NCBI RefSeq assembly: GCF_000260135.1
Contig: NZ_JH651384.1
Location: 2,111,693 to 2,175,692 of the forward strand
DNA: 64,000 nucleotides
Reading direction: 5' to 3'
Origin: Thiothrix nivea DSM 5205
GTDB lineage: Bacteria > Pseudomonadota > Gammaproteobacteria > Thiotrichales > Thiotrichaceae
Below the pieces are notes generated by a model. The model saw only the letters and a program-made list of their open reading frames with translations. It was not told the origin of the DNA and made no database searches. Shown here piece by piece: positions 9,571 through 16,807 of the stretch (positions are counted from its first letter, which is position 1; every line of letters begins with the position of its first letter). Position numbers and translations under genes: made by a program.

Positions 9571-10347
9571 GAGAGGAACTATGAAACGCAGAACATTCTT
9601 GCAAGGCAGCCTGGCAGCAGGTGCTGCCGGCATGGCGGTCAGCGCAGGCTTGCTGACCCCGCGCATGGTGCTGGCCGATGGCAGCGCATTTGACGCCAAA
9701 ACCCTGGATGACACCCTGAAAGCCATGGCCATTACCCCGGAAGAGTCCGGTGACGTCAAGATCAAGGCGCCGGAAATCGCTGAAAACGGCGCGGTTGTAC
9801 CTGTCACCGTCACCGGCCCGGAAGGCACCACCGAACTGAGCATCCTGGTTGAAAACAACCCCAACCCGCTGGCCGCCACCTTCATCCTCGGTGAGGGCGC
9901 GAAGCCGGAGGCGTCCACCCGCATCAAGATGGGCAAGACCTCCAACGTCATCGCCCTCGCCAAAGTGGGCGACAAAACCCTTTCAGCCAAGCAGGAAGTC
10001 AAGGTCACCATCGGTGGCTGCGGCGGTTAACCACGGGAGAAATCATCAATGTCTAGCATTAAACTGAAAGCCAAAGCCGATGGCGACACTGTAGAAGTCA
10101 AGGCGCTCATGACCCACCCGATGGAAACCGGACAGCGCAAGGACAAGAAAACCGGCGAACTCGTCCCCGCCCATTTCATCAGTGAGATCGTGGTCACTGC
10201 CGGTGACAAGACCGTCATGACCGCCAACTGGGGGGCGTCCGTTTCCAAGAACCCTTACCTCGCCTTCAACTATGCAGGCAAGGCTGGCGACAAGGTCAAG
10301 CTGACCTGGAAGGACAACAAGGGCGAAACCGATTCCGCTGAAACTGA
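9571..10347 (+). repeat. 777-bp direct repeat, soxYZ copy 1
   Basis: From the Shine-Dalgarno region of soxY to the last codons of soxZ this segment matches 13176-13952 with no difference that I can find, including third codon positions. Identity starts at GAGAGGAACT before the soxY ATG and stops within the last three codons of soxZ. It indicates a recent duplication or ongoing gene conversion. Confidence 0.9.
9581..10030 (+). CDS. soxY: SoxY, sulfur carrier subunit (copy 1)
   Basis: A 149-residue protein with a twin-arginine signal (MKRRTFLQGSLAAGAAGMAV) and the C-terminal swinging arm GGCGG, whose Cys carries the thiosulfate-derived sulfur through the Sox cycle. SoxY forms a heterodimer with SoxZ and is exported folded to the periplasm. 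It lies 38 bp after soxX and 18 bp before soxZ. The DNA is identical to the second copy at 13186-13635. Confidence 0.95.
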   Translation: MKRRTFLQGSLAAGAAGMAVSAGLLTPRMVLADGSAFDAKTLDDTLKAMAITPEESGDVKIKAPEIAENGAVVPVTVTGPEGTTELSILVENNPNPLAATFILGEGAKPEASTRIKMGKTSNVIALAKVGDKTLSAKQEVKVTIGGCGG

Positions 10348-10357
10348 TGCGGCTTGA
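10049..10357 (+). CDS. soxZ: SoxZ, SoxY partner (copy 1)
   Basis: A 102-residue immunoglobulin-like protein with the SoxZ signature region KVKALMTHPMETGQRKD (here EVKALMTHPMETG) and HFISEIVV. It has no signal of its own and is co-exported with Tat-targeted SoxY. It shares the operon with soxX, soxY and soxA. Copies 1 and 2 encode the same protein, and their DNA differs only in the last codons. Confidence 0.95.
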   Translation: MSSIKLKAKADGDTVEVKALMTHPMETGQRKDKKTGELVPAHFISEIVVTAGDKTVMTANWGASVSKNPYLAFNYAGKAGDKVKLTWKDNKGETDSAETDAA

Positions 10358-10370
10358 TCAGGAGGTTTTC

Positions 10371-11216
10371 ATGAAACAAACAATTCTGGCAGGCACACTT
10401 GCGCTGTCACTGAGCGCATCTGTAGCCTACGCGGCTCCCGCTGAAGACCTGAAAGCCTTCCAGGACTACTTCGCCAAGCAGTTCAAGGATGTTCCGGCAG
10501 CCGACTTCAAGGATGGTGCTTATGCGCTGGACGCTGGCCTGAAAGAGCAATGGGAAGCCATGGAAGAATTCCCGCCGTATGAGGGCGACGTTGACGCAGG
10601 CAAAGAACTGTGGGAAACCGCGCTGAAAGATGGCAAAACCTACGCTGACTGCCTGGGCGATGTCAAAGGCGTGCGCACCAAGTTCCCACATTACGATGCC
10701 GAGAAAGATGATGTCATCACCCTGGAAGGCGCGCTGGAAGCCTGTAAGAAGGAGCATGACGGCGAAGGCTTCGTCAACAAGGATGGCAAGCCACAACTGG
10801 ACAAAGGCAAGATCGTGCAATTGGCGGCGTACATCGGCATGGAAGGCCGTGGTGGCAAGATTGACCTTCCCGCACCAGAAGGCAAGGCCATGGACTGGTA
10901 TGACATGGGCAAGAACTATTTCTACGCCAAACGCGGCCAGTTGAACATGTCCTGCGCTGACTGCCACGTCTACAACGCTGGCAAGAATATCCGCGCTGAC
11001 CTGCTCAGCCCTGCCCTCGGCCACGTGACTCATTGGCCGGTATACCGCTCCGCCTGGGGTGAAACCCGTTCGCTGCACAACCGCTTCGTCGGCTGCAATG
11101 AGCAGGTACGTGCTGCCGGCCTCAAGCCTGAAAGCAAAGAGTACAAGGCGCTGGAATACTTCCTGACTTACATGAACAATGGCCAAGAATGGAACGGCCC
11201 TGGTTCACGCAAGTAA
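10371..11216 (+). CDS. soxA: SoxA, catalytic c-type cytochrome subunit of SoxAX
   Basis: The start at 10371 has AGGAGG at good spacing; an earlier Met overlaps soxZ. The 281-residue protein has a Sec signal (SLSASVAYA-AP). Only one heme motif is seen (CADCH, about residue 194), and the active-site Cys is in RFVGCNEQVRA. The N-terminal half has Cys at DCLG and EACKK but no CxxCH, as in single-heme SoxA forms where these two cysteines are bridged. With SoxX it links thiosulfate to SoxY. It is the last gene of the first sox operon and is followed by a terminator. Confidence 0.93.
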   Translation: MKQTILAGTLALSLSASVAYAAPAEDLKAFQDYFAKQFKDVPAADFKDGAYALDAGLKEQWEAMEEFPPYEGDVDAGKELWETALKDGKTYADCLGDVKGVRTKFPHYDAEKDDVITLEGALEACKKEHDGEGFVNKDGKPQLDKGKIVQLAAYIGMEGRGGKIDLPAPEGKAMDWYDMGKNYFYAKRGQLNMSCADCHVYNAGKNIRADLLSPALGHVTHWPVYRSAWGETRSLHNRFVGCNEQVRAAGLKPESKEYKALEYFLTYMNNGQEWNGPGSRK

Positions 11217-11238
11217 GCACCGTCCTTAACTGCGCATA

Positions 11239-11265
11239 AAAAACCCGGCTCTGCCGGGTTTTTTA
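11239..11265. terminator. Rho-independent terminator after soxA
   Basis: Hairpin AAAACCCGGC-TCT-GCCGGGTTTTTT, with A-rich and T-rich sides. It can end the soxXYZA transcript and also the opposing flippase transcript, whose stop is at 11294. Confidence 0.88.
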
Positions 11266-11293
11266 TTGACGGGGCATCATTGCAAAACTGCCG

Positions 11294-12766
11294 TCATTCC
11301 GCAGACCGCCGCTCCCGCAACCGTGCAAAAAACCACCCCAAAAATACCACCATCACCACAGCAGCAACGGCACCATTGGCAAAAATATGCATAAGCCTGC
11401 TAGTAATATGGCTATTCATGTAAGCCAGCAAATAAACAGCCAACGCCCCTAGCACAAATGTCAGTAACAAACCCAGCAAATATTGATGAATCCGGTGGCC
11501 AATATGGCGCGACACCCACATGAACAGCAGCGGGAATGGCAACAAGCCCAAGTACAAGGCAACCGCCACCCCGTTATAAGAGTAACGCTCACCCAAATAG
11601 AAAATCCCAAACCCATATGCAACCGCACTCAATACAATCACCAGCGCTGTCAGCTTGGCCTCCCCTGCACCCTGCGCAGCCCAATAAGCCACCACAAGAT
11701 TGGAATTGAAGAAAGAAAACACGGCAATCAGCTGCAAGGTGATGGCAGTCTTCGCGGCAAACTCGGGGGAGATCCACAAACTCAGGAAGCTCTCCCCCGT
11801 CGTCACCAACATCACGGCGATAAATGCACTGATGAAAAACACCACGTGAGTTGCGTTTTTATACAGCCTTAGCAACTCCTGCCCACTACCAAGACTGGCC
11901 AACTCACTGAAACGCGGGAACATGATATGCACCAGGGTATTGACAATGCCATTCAACATCTGGGCAATCGTGAATGGAATCTGGTAATACGTGACTGCTT
12001 CTGTGCCAATAACCCCGCCAATCAGCAGCTTGTCAGCCCGGGAAGTTAAAGCAATGACGGAATTGCCAATAAACGTATACACACTGAAAGAAATCATGGC
12101 AGCAAAAATGCCGGCATCAAACGACAAGCCAAAGCGCAACCCCTCTGGCAATACCTGCCGACTAAACCAGAAACCACAGATCAGGGCAATGGACTGCACC
12201 AGCACATACCCCCACAGGACTTCCCTAAGCGAATACCCCATCACCAGCAAGATGGTCGCCAATACAATACCACCAATATTGGCCGAATTATGGATAAGGG
12301 CCGGAATGTCGAAACGGTGGTACGCACGACACACATTCAGGAAAAACTGGTTAACATAGCTCAGCAATAACGCCAGGCTGGTTATCCTGAGCGCTGCCTG
12401 CGCCATTTCGCGATTTTGCAGGTTATTGTCGTAAATAAAAGCACTCAATGCAGGCGCAAACCCATACAACAGCCCAACGGTCAATAACCCCAGCACAATA
12501 TAACTCAGCAGCCCAATATCCAGCACCGGCTTGACTTTGTGGCGCTCACCGGTGACCTCGTATTCCGCTACGTATTTTACAATGGCCTGACCTACACCCA
12601 GGTCAATAAAATTCATGAACCCGATCAGGGATATGCAAATGATGTACAACCCATACACATCCGTCCCGAAATGCCGCAACATCAATGGAATGGTCAATAA
12701 GGACGCCAACAACGGCAGCACATAGCCGATGCCGGTAAAAATCACATTGCGTTGGATATTTTTCAT
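11294..12766 (-). CDS. Wzx-like polysaccharide flippase (MOP/MATE-type membrane protein)
   Basis: A 490-residue polytopic membrane protein with about 12-14 hydrophobic helices and the GIGYVLPLLASLLTIPLMLRHFG N-terminus typical of polysaccharide-biosynthesis flippases (RfbX/Wzx family). It would move lipid-linked sugar units across the inner membrane. No glycosyltransferase gene is next to it, and it sits isolated between two sox loci. It may have been present before the soxYZ duplication or may have arrived with the rearrangement. Confidence 0.85.
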   Translation of the reverse strand: MKNIQRNVIFTGIGYVLPLLASLLTIPLMLRHFGTDVYGLYIICISLIGFMNFIDLGVGQAIVKYVAEYEVTGERHKVKPVLDIGLLSYIVLGLLTVGLLYGFAPALSAFIYDNNLQNREMAQAALRITSLALLLSYVNQFFLNVCRAYHRFDIPALIHNSANIGGIVLATILLVMGYSLREVLWGYVLVQSIALICGFWFSRQVLPEGLRFGLSFDAGIFAAMISFSVYTFIGNSVIALTSRADKLLIGGVIGTEAVTYYQIPFTIAQMLNGIVNTLVHIMFPRFSELASLGSGQELLRLYKNATHVVFFISAFIAVMLVTTGESFLSLWISPEFAAKTAITLQLIAVFSFFNSNLVVAYWAAQGAGEAKLTALVIVLSAVAYGFGIFYLGERYSYNGVAVALYLGLLPFPLLFMWVSRHIGHRIHQYLLGLLLTFVLGALAVYLLAYMNSHITSRLMHIFANGAVAAVVMVVFLGWFFARLRERRSAE

Positions 12767-13185
12767 TATCTTTTCTTTAAAAAATGACTACATATCTGGG
12801 CTGCCTGATTTTACATAGCCCACCCTGCCAATGCCACACAACCGCGCGCATTGGTTAATTTTTAAACCCAGCATAGTGCCGGAAGCATTATCTGATGGAT
12901 TAGGATACTGGTGGGAAAGATTCCTCGGCGACCACAAAAGCAGGATATAATTATAGCAGCTCATTATGAAAGCAAATAACTAATTGATCGGCGGATAACC
13001 ATCACAGACAAACCCGCCAGCGGGATAAAAAAATTTCCGAAAAATGGAATATTCCGGCCTTCCCAAGCGTCATACCCTAGCACGGGCAACTTGCCATGGC
13101 TGTGCCGTATAGCCGGAATCGGTACAGGCCAAGGCATCACCTGTTGCCCCTGAATGACAAAATACCCAGCTTATTGAGAGGAACT
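12767..13185. other. 419-bp intergenic region ahead of soxY2
   Basis: No convincing gene is seen. The region is AT-rich next to the flippase start. Near 13041-13074 it contains the ECF-type promoter described separately. Short in-frame extensions of soxY2 into this region lack a ribosome site and the signal-peptide logic. Confidence 0.6.
13031..13074 (+). promoter_or_regulatory. Putative ECF-sigma promoter of soxY2Z2-dsrE
   Basis: The sequence AAAAATGGAATATT followed by CGTCAT, with GGAATA at 13046-13051 and CGTC at 13068-13071 (16-bp spacer), has the form of an extracytoplasmic-function sigma promoter. A similar block with a 15-bp spacer lies upstream of soxB at 16821-16850. The -35 part overlaps a 10-bp palindrome GGAATATTCC. 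The predicted leader to soxY2 is about 105 nt. Assignment to the nearby sigma factor is inference. Confidence 0.55.
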
Positions 13186-13952
13186 ATGAAACGCAGAACA
13201 TTCTTGCAAGGCAGCCTGGCAGCAGGTGCTGCCGGCATGGCGGTCAGCGCAGGCTTGCTGACCCCGCGCATGGTGCTGGCCGATGGCAGCGCATTTGACG
13301 CCAAAACCCTGGATGACACCCTGAAAGCCATGGCCATTACCCCGGAAGAGTCCGGTGACGTCAAGATCAAGGCGCCGGAAATCGCTGAAAACGGCGCGGT
13401 TGTACCTGTCACCGTCACCGGCCCGGAAGGCACCACCGAACTGAGCATCCTGGTTGAAAACAACCCCAACCCGCTGGCCGCCACCTTCATCCTCGGTGAG
13501 GGCGCGAAGCCGGAGGCGTCCACCCGCATCAAGATGGGCAAGACCTCCAACGTCATCGCCCTCGCCAAAGTGGGCGACAAAACCCTTTCAGCCAAGCAGG
13601 AAGTCAAGGTCACCATCGGTGGCTGCGGCGGTTAACCACGGGAGAAATCATCAATGTCTAGCATTAAACTGAAAGCCAAAGCCGATGGCGACACTGTAGA
13701 AGTCAAGGCGCTCATGACCCACCCGATGGAAACCGGACAGCGCAAGGACAAGAAAACCGGCGAACTCGTCCCCGCCCATTTCATCAGTGAGATCGTGGTC
13801 ACTGCCGGTGACAAGACCGTCATGACCGCCAACTGGGGGGCGTCCGTTTCCAAGAACCCTTACCTCGCCTTCAACTATGCAGGCAAGGCTGGCGACAAGG
13901 TCAAGCTGACCTGGAAGGACAACAAGGGCGAAACCGATTCCGCTGAAACTGA
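13176..13952 (+). repeat. 777-bp direct repeat, soxYZ copy 2
   Basis: Second copy of the segment at 9571-10347. The upstream and downstream flanks are unrelated to those of copy 1. Confidence 0.9.
13186..13635 (+). CDS. soxY: SoxY, sulfur carrier subunit (copy 2)
   Basis: Identical to the soxY at 9581: twin-arginine signal, 149 residues, C-terminal GGCGG carrier arm. The start at 13186 keeps the Tat signal at the N-terminus and the GAGAGGA ribosome site; a longer reading to 13096 would put 30 non-signal residues in front. This copy is not linked to soxX or soxA but leads a run with soxZ2, a periplasmic DsrE protein and a DUF4395 protein. It has its own ECF-like promoter, so the two copies can be regulated separately although the proteins are the same. 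Confidence 0.95.
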   Translation: MKRRTFLQGSLAAGAAGMAVSAGLLTPRMVLADGSAFDAKTLDDTLKAMAITPEESGDVKIKAPEIAENGAVVPVTVTGPEGTTELSILVENNPNPLAATFILGEGAKPEASTRIKMGKTSNVIALAKVGDKTLSAKQEVKVTIGGCGG

Positions 13953-13962
13953 CGCGGCGTAA
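13654..13962 (+). CDS. soxZ: SoxZ, SoxY partner (copy 2)
   Basis: Same 102-residue protein as the copy at 10049; the DNA differs only in the final codons. It lies 18 bp after soxY2. Twelve bases after its stop a 10-bp-stem hairpin begins, before the DsrE gene. That hairpin may protect or partly end the soxYZ2 message so that soxYZ is made in excess of the downstream genes. Confidence 0.95.
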   Translation: MSSIKLKAKADGDTVEVKALMTHPMETGQRKDKKTGELVPAHFISEIVVTAGDKTVMTANWGASVSKNPYLAFNYAGKAGDKVKLTWKDNKGETDSAETDAA

Positions 13963-13973
13963 CCCGCCCTACA

Positions 13974-14001
13974 TTACCCTCCTTCTGCTGGAGGAGGGTA
14001 A
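13974..14001 (+). promoter_or_regulatory. Intergenic hairpin between soxZ2 and dsrE
   Basis: Perfect 10-bp stem TTACCCTCCT/AGGAGGGTAA with an 8-nt loop and no following T-run. This fits a transcript-stabilising or attenuating structure better than a classical terminator. Confidence 0.6.
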
Positions 14002-14103
14002 ACCAAACAATACCAACAAGAGGCATCCAATGCCCTAGAGCAACCGGCAAGCCATTGCCATTAAAGCACAAGATCAAAACATCCATCCGAGGAGGATACC
14101 CCC

Positions 14104-14646
14104 ATGTTAAAACCCGTCATGCTCAGTTTCGCAATCATGCTCGGCAGCCTGGCAAATCTGGCGATAGCGGAAGACGCCAAGCCTGCTGAGGCTGCCGCTC
14201 CCGCCGACGCCAAATTTGACCCTGGCGTTCCCGCCCCCAAAGTAGCCGACAATTATTACGACGGCGCTGAAAAAGTCGTCGTGCATGTCAGCATGGATGG
14301 TGACGAAAAGAAATACATGGGCATCCTCGGCAATGTCAGCAACTATATCAAGGCACTCGACGCCACCGGCAAGAAAACCGAAGCCATCATCGTGATGAAC
14401 GGCGATGGCGTTAACCTGCTACGCCAAGCCAAGGAAGTGGAAATGAATGCCGATGCCAAGCTGCCCGGCAAAATCACCGAACTGAAGGAAAAAGGCGTCA
14501 AGTTCGATGTGTGCTACAACACGCTGGCTGGGCGCAAAATCAAGTTTGAGGAACTCTACGATGCCAAACCGGAAGATGTCATCCCATCCGGCGTAGCTGA
14601 AGTAGGTCGGCTGGAATCACAAGGCTACCGCCTGCTGAAGCCCTGA
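14104..14646 (+). CDS. Periplasmic DsrE-family protein
   Basis: A 180-residue protein with a Sec signal (ends near LAIA-ED), an Ala/Pro-rich linker and a DsrE-like domain (about residues 57-180). It shows VVVHVSMDGDEKKYMGILGNV at the start of the domain and KFDVCYNTLAG with Cys137, the likely sulfane-sulfur site. It follows soxYZ2 and precedes a DUF4395 gene on the same strand. Its domain resembles the C-terminal part of the nearby transmembrane anti-sigma factor (shared C-x-NTL, later IPSxV and QGxR), so it may present sulfur to that sensor or to SoxYZ. Start supported by GGAGG before the ATG. Confidence 0.82.
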   Translation: MLKPVMLSFAIMLGSLANLAIAEDAKPAEAAAPADAKFDPGVPAPKVADNYYDGAEKVVVHVSMDGDEKKYMGILGNVSNYIKALDATGKKTEAIIVMNGDGVNLLRQAKEVEMNADAKLPGKITELKEKGVKFDVCYNTLAGRKIKFEELYDAKPEDVIPSGVAEVGRLESQGYRLLKP

Positions 14647-14669
14647 AAGAGATAACAGCCAACAATCTT

Positions 14670-14716
14670 GCCCCTGAGTCGGGTAAGTAGTCACCCAAGA
14701 CAGGGGCTTACCCGAC
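14670..14716 (+). promoter_or_regulatory. Overlapping inverted repeats between dsrE and the DUF4395 gene
   Basis: Two pairs of complementary segments interleave. CCCCTG (14671-14676) pairs with CAGGGG (14701-14706), and GTCGGGTAAG (14678-14687) pairs with CTTACCCGAC (14707-14716). Because the order is A-B-A'-B', the stems compete or form a knot-like fold. This could be an RNA switch or a partial terminator; no T-run follows. Confidence 0.45.
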
Positions 14717-14746
14717 AACCGCCGTTCACCGCTGGAGAAACTCAAG

Positions 14747-15505
14747 ATGCCTACGCCTACGCACGGGGGAAACACCGGGATAGCCGCCATCATCAGCACC
14801 TGCAAAAACCTCTGGTTCCGCGACCTTGCTGAAACGCCAACTTACATCAATGACACCGCCGTGCGTATCCGCGCCGGATTATTGCTGGCCATCCCGATCT
14901 ACATGGGCTTTACACTTTTCAACGCCATTTATGGCTCAAAGTGGGAAGTCACCGGGGAAATGATTCAGGATACCCTGGAAACCGACTGGGACGGGCATAT
15001 CATTTACAGCGTCGAAGCCATTCGCCGTACCCTGGATTTTTCCCTCCAAACTCACCTGCTGTTTTACGCCTTATTTGAAATGCTGGCTGGCATGTTTGTG
15101 CTGACCTCACGCTTCTCCCCTACCATCCTGCTCAGCTGCTTTCTGGCCAGGGGCAAACGCCCAGTATGGAAACCGCTGGTTCCCAAACGCTTCGCTTGGT
15201 CTATTGGCGCAAGTTTTATCATCACCTGCCTGATTTTCTTTAACCCCGAAGTGTTTGCCGGTTGGGTCAACGCGCTGGTTGGTCACCCGGAATGGCTGCC
15301 AACCACCGAAAACTACATGCCACGCTGGATACCGCTGGTCATGGTCTGGGTCTGCTTTGGTTTCATGTGGCTGGAAACGGTGCTCGGCTTTTGCGCCGGC
15401 TGCAAAATACATGCATTGCTGGCATGGCTCGGCGTTTTCAAGGAAGAGTGCGAAGCCTGCAATAATATTGACTGGGAAGAAATCGCCCGCAAACAACAAA
15501 TCTGA
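14747..15505 (+). CDS. DUF4395-like integral membrane protein
   Basis: A 252-residue protein with about four to five membrane helices. The middle and end, RFSPTILLSCFLARGKRP, PKRFAWSIGASF and LETVLGFCAGCKIHALL followed by a C-terminal CEAC, match the pattern I know for DUF4395 proteins, including the intramembrane C-x-x-C and a second Cys pair. Family function is unknown; DUF4395 genes are often near thiol or sulfur genes. Here it ends the soxY2Z2-dsrE run, which suggests a role in thiol redox supply or sulfur transfer across the inner membrane. The N-terminal 60 residues are longer than usual. Confidence 0.75.
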   Translation: MPTPTHGGNTGIAAIISTCKNLWFRDLAETPTYINDTAVRIRAGLLLAIPIYMGFTLFNAIYGSKWEVTGEMIQDTLETDWDGHIIYSVEAIRRTLDFSLQTHLLFYALFEMLAGMFVLTSRFSPTILLSCFLARGKRPVWKPLVPKRFAWSIGASFIITCLIFFNPEVFAGWVNALVGHPEWLPTTENYMPRWIPLVMVWVCFGFMWLETVLGFCAGCKIHALLAWLGVFKEECEACNNIDWEEIARKQQI

Positions 15506-15518
15506 GGGCGACAACCCT

Positions 15519-16226
15519 TCAGATCGCAATATAGCGCCAGCCTTGGCGCAGGTGCTGCACCACGAATTCAACAGCGGAGGGCGCAATTTCAGTCCCGTCC
15601 ACCAGTTCCACCATTTCACCACGCTGTTTGAAATTATACAGCGTATTGCTACAGGCCACGAAGCGCAGATGCGGGTATTCCTGGCTCATCTGGAAAATAC
15701 GCCCCTCGTACTTGGTCGTACCCAACCTTAACAGGTCAATACCTTCCGAACTGGCAACCACGTAGACACTGCCAGCCTTGCTCTCAACCTGTTCCGCCAG
15801 ATGTTCAGCTTGGCTCAATGCCCCTTCCAGTTTGGCGGGTTCGTGTGAATCAATAAACACGATGAAACGGTTGTCGTCAGCTGCCGCTGCATTATTCAGG
15901 GTAATGCCTTCACCAGCATGACGGTGGGACAGGTAGTAATCATTGCCTACCGCGCCCGCCACCAGAGTCAGGGAGAAGGCCAGCACATAACCGGCAGCAT
16001 GACGCCACCCTGAGGACATCTGCCGTACAGGAGCCTTCCTGGCAGATTCAGGCTGCGGGTAAGCTATCTGCACCATATGCTTGATGCGCTGGATTTCACA
16101 CAGCTCTTTTTGCAAGCTCAGGTCATTTTCCAGCAGTGACAGCACATGACGGCTCTGCTCCACGTCCAGCTGGCCATCAGCGAAGGCATGCAACACGTCA
16201 GAGGCGGAATACTGTTCCGGGTTCAT
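15519..16226 (-). CDS. Transmembrane anti-sigma factor with periplasmic DsrE-like sensor domain
   Basis: A 235-residue protein. Residues 1-60 form a short helical cytoplasmic part resembling anti-sigma domains (ADGQLDVEQSRHVLSLLENDL) but without the zinc HxxxCxxC motif. Residues about 77-94 are a membrane helix. Residues about 118-235 resemble a DsrE domain: FIVFIDSHEPAKLEGAL, YVVASSEGIDLLRLG and RFVACSNTLYNFK (Cys192), ending IAPSAVEFVVQHLRQGWRYIAI. It overlaps the ECF sigma gene by ATGA. The fusion suggests that sulfane sulfur or thiosulfate state in the periplasm, read through Cys192, releases the sigma factor. I know of no described anti-sigma factor of this design. Confidence 0.78.
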   Translation of the reverse strand: MNPEQYSASDVLHAFADGQLDVEQSRHVLSLLENDLSLQKELCEIQRIKHMVQIAYPQPESARKAPVRQMSSGWRHAAGYVLAFSLTLVAGAVGNDYYLSHRHAGEGITLNNAAAADDNRFIVFIDSHEPAKLEGALSQAEHLAEQVESKAGSVYVVASSEGIDLLRLGTTKYEGRIFQMSQEYPHLRFVACSNTLYNFKQRGEMVELVDGTEIAPSAVEFVVQHLRQGWRYIAI

Positions 16227-16762
16227 TTCACTCTCCTCAGATAGTGAACGTTATCCATATTACGAACGCCTTGCAGGCGTTTTTTCATCGCTTCACGGGC
16301 GCGGCTCAAGCGGCTCATCACTGTGCCCACCGGAATATCGAGAATGAGGGCAACCTGTTCATAACCACAGCCTTCCAGATCAACCAACGTCATCACTTCC
16401 CTCTGCCCCAGGGGCAGGGAAGCAACGGCAGCCTGCACCTGTTCCACCAGTTGGTGTTCGGCAAATTTGCGTTCGGGGCAATCCGTACAAGTCAGTTCAA
16501 TATCGTCAATGTCCATTTCAGGTTTGCGGGTGCGCAGGTACTCCATCCAGCAGTTATGCAGGATTTTGTATAACCATGCGCCAAGACGTTCCTCATCGCG
16601 CAATTGATCCTGTTTTTCCAGCGCCCGCGCCAACGCATCCTGGACCAGATCATCGGCCAACGCATGATCACCACACCACGCCAGAGCCATCCGGTGCAAT
16701 TTCGCCCGCTGCTCTGCCAATTTGTAACCAAAACGATTGAAACGAAGATACTGGCCTAACAT
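16223..16762 (-). CDS. ECF (RpoE-type) sigma factor of the sox region
   Basis: A 179-residue extracytoplasmic-function sigma factor. Region 2 includes ALADDLVQDALARAL and RLGAWLYKILHNCWMEYLR; region 4 includes LPLGQREVMTLVDLEGCGYEQVALILDIPVGTVMSRLSRAREAM, a clear helix-turn-helix. It overlaps the anti-sigma gene (ATGA). It is divergent from soxB across a 135-bp region holding GGAATA-type elements on both strands. Likely targets are soxB and soxY2Z2-dsrE, from shared promoter-like sequences; autoregulation is possible but its -10 box is unclear. Confidence 0.9.
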   Translation of the reverse strand: MLGQYLRFNRFGYKLAEQRAKLHRMALAWCGDHALADDLVQDALARALEKQDQLRDEERLGAWLYKILHNCWMEYLRTRKPEMDIDDIELTCTDCPERKFAEHQLVEQVQAAVASLPLGQREVMTLVDLEGCGYEQVALILDIPVGTVMSRLSRAREAMKKRLQGVRNMDNVHYLRRVK

Positions 16763-16807
16763 GCTACCCTCAGCTTGCTGTTACGGACGATGATGCAAAA
16801 AAACCGG

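Noticed and set aside
13096-13185. 30-codon N-terminal extension of soxY2
   Set aside because: It would place unrelated residues before the Tat signal and has no ribosome site; the identical start context to copy 1 (GAGAGGAACT-ATG) decides for 13186.
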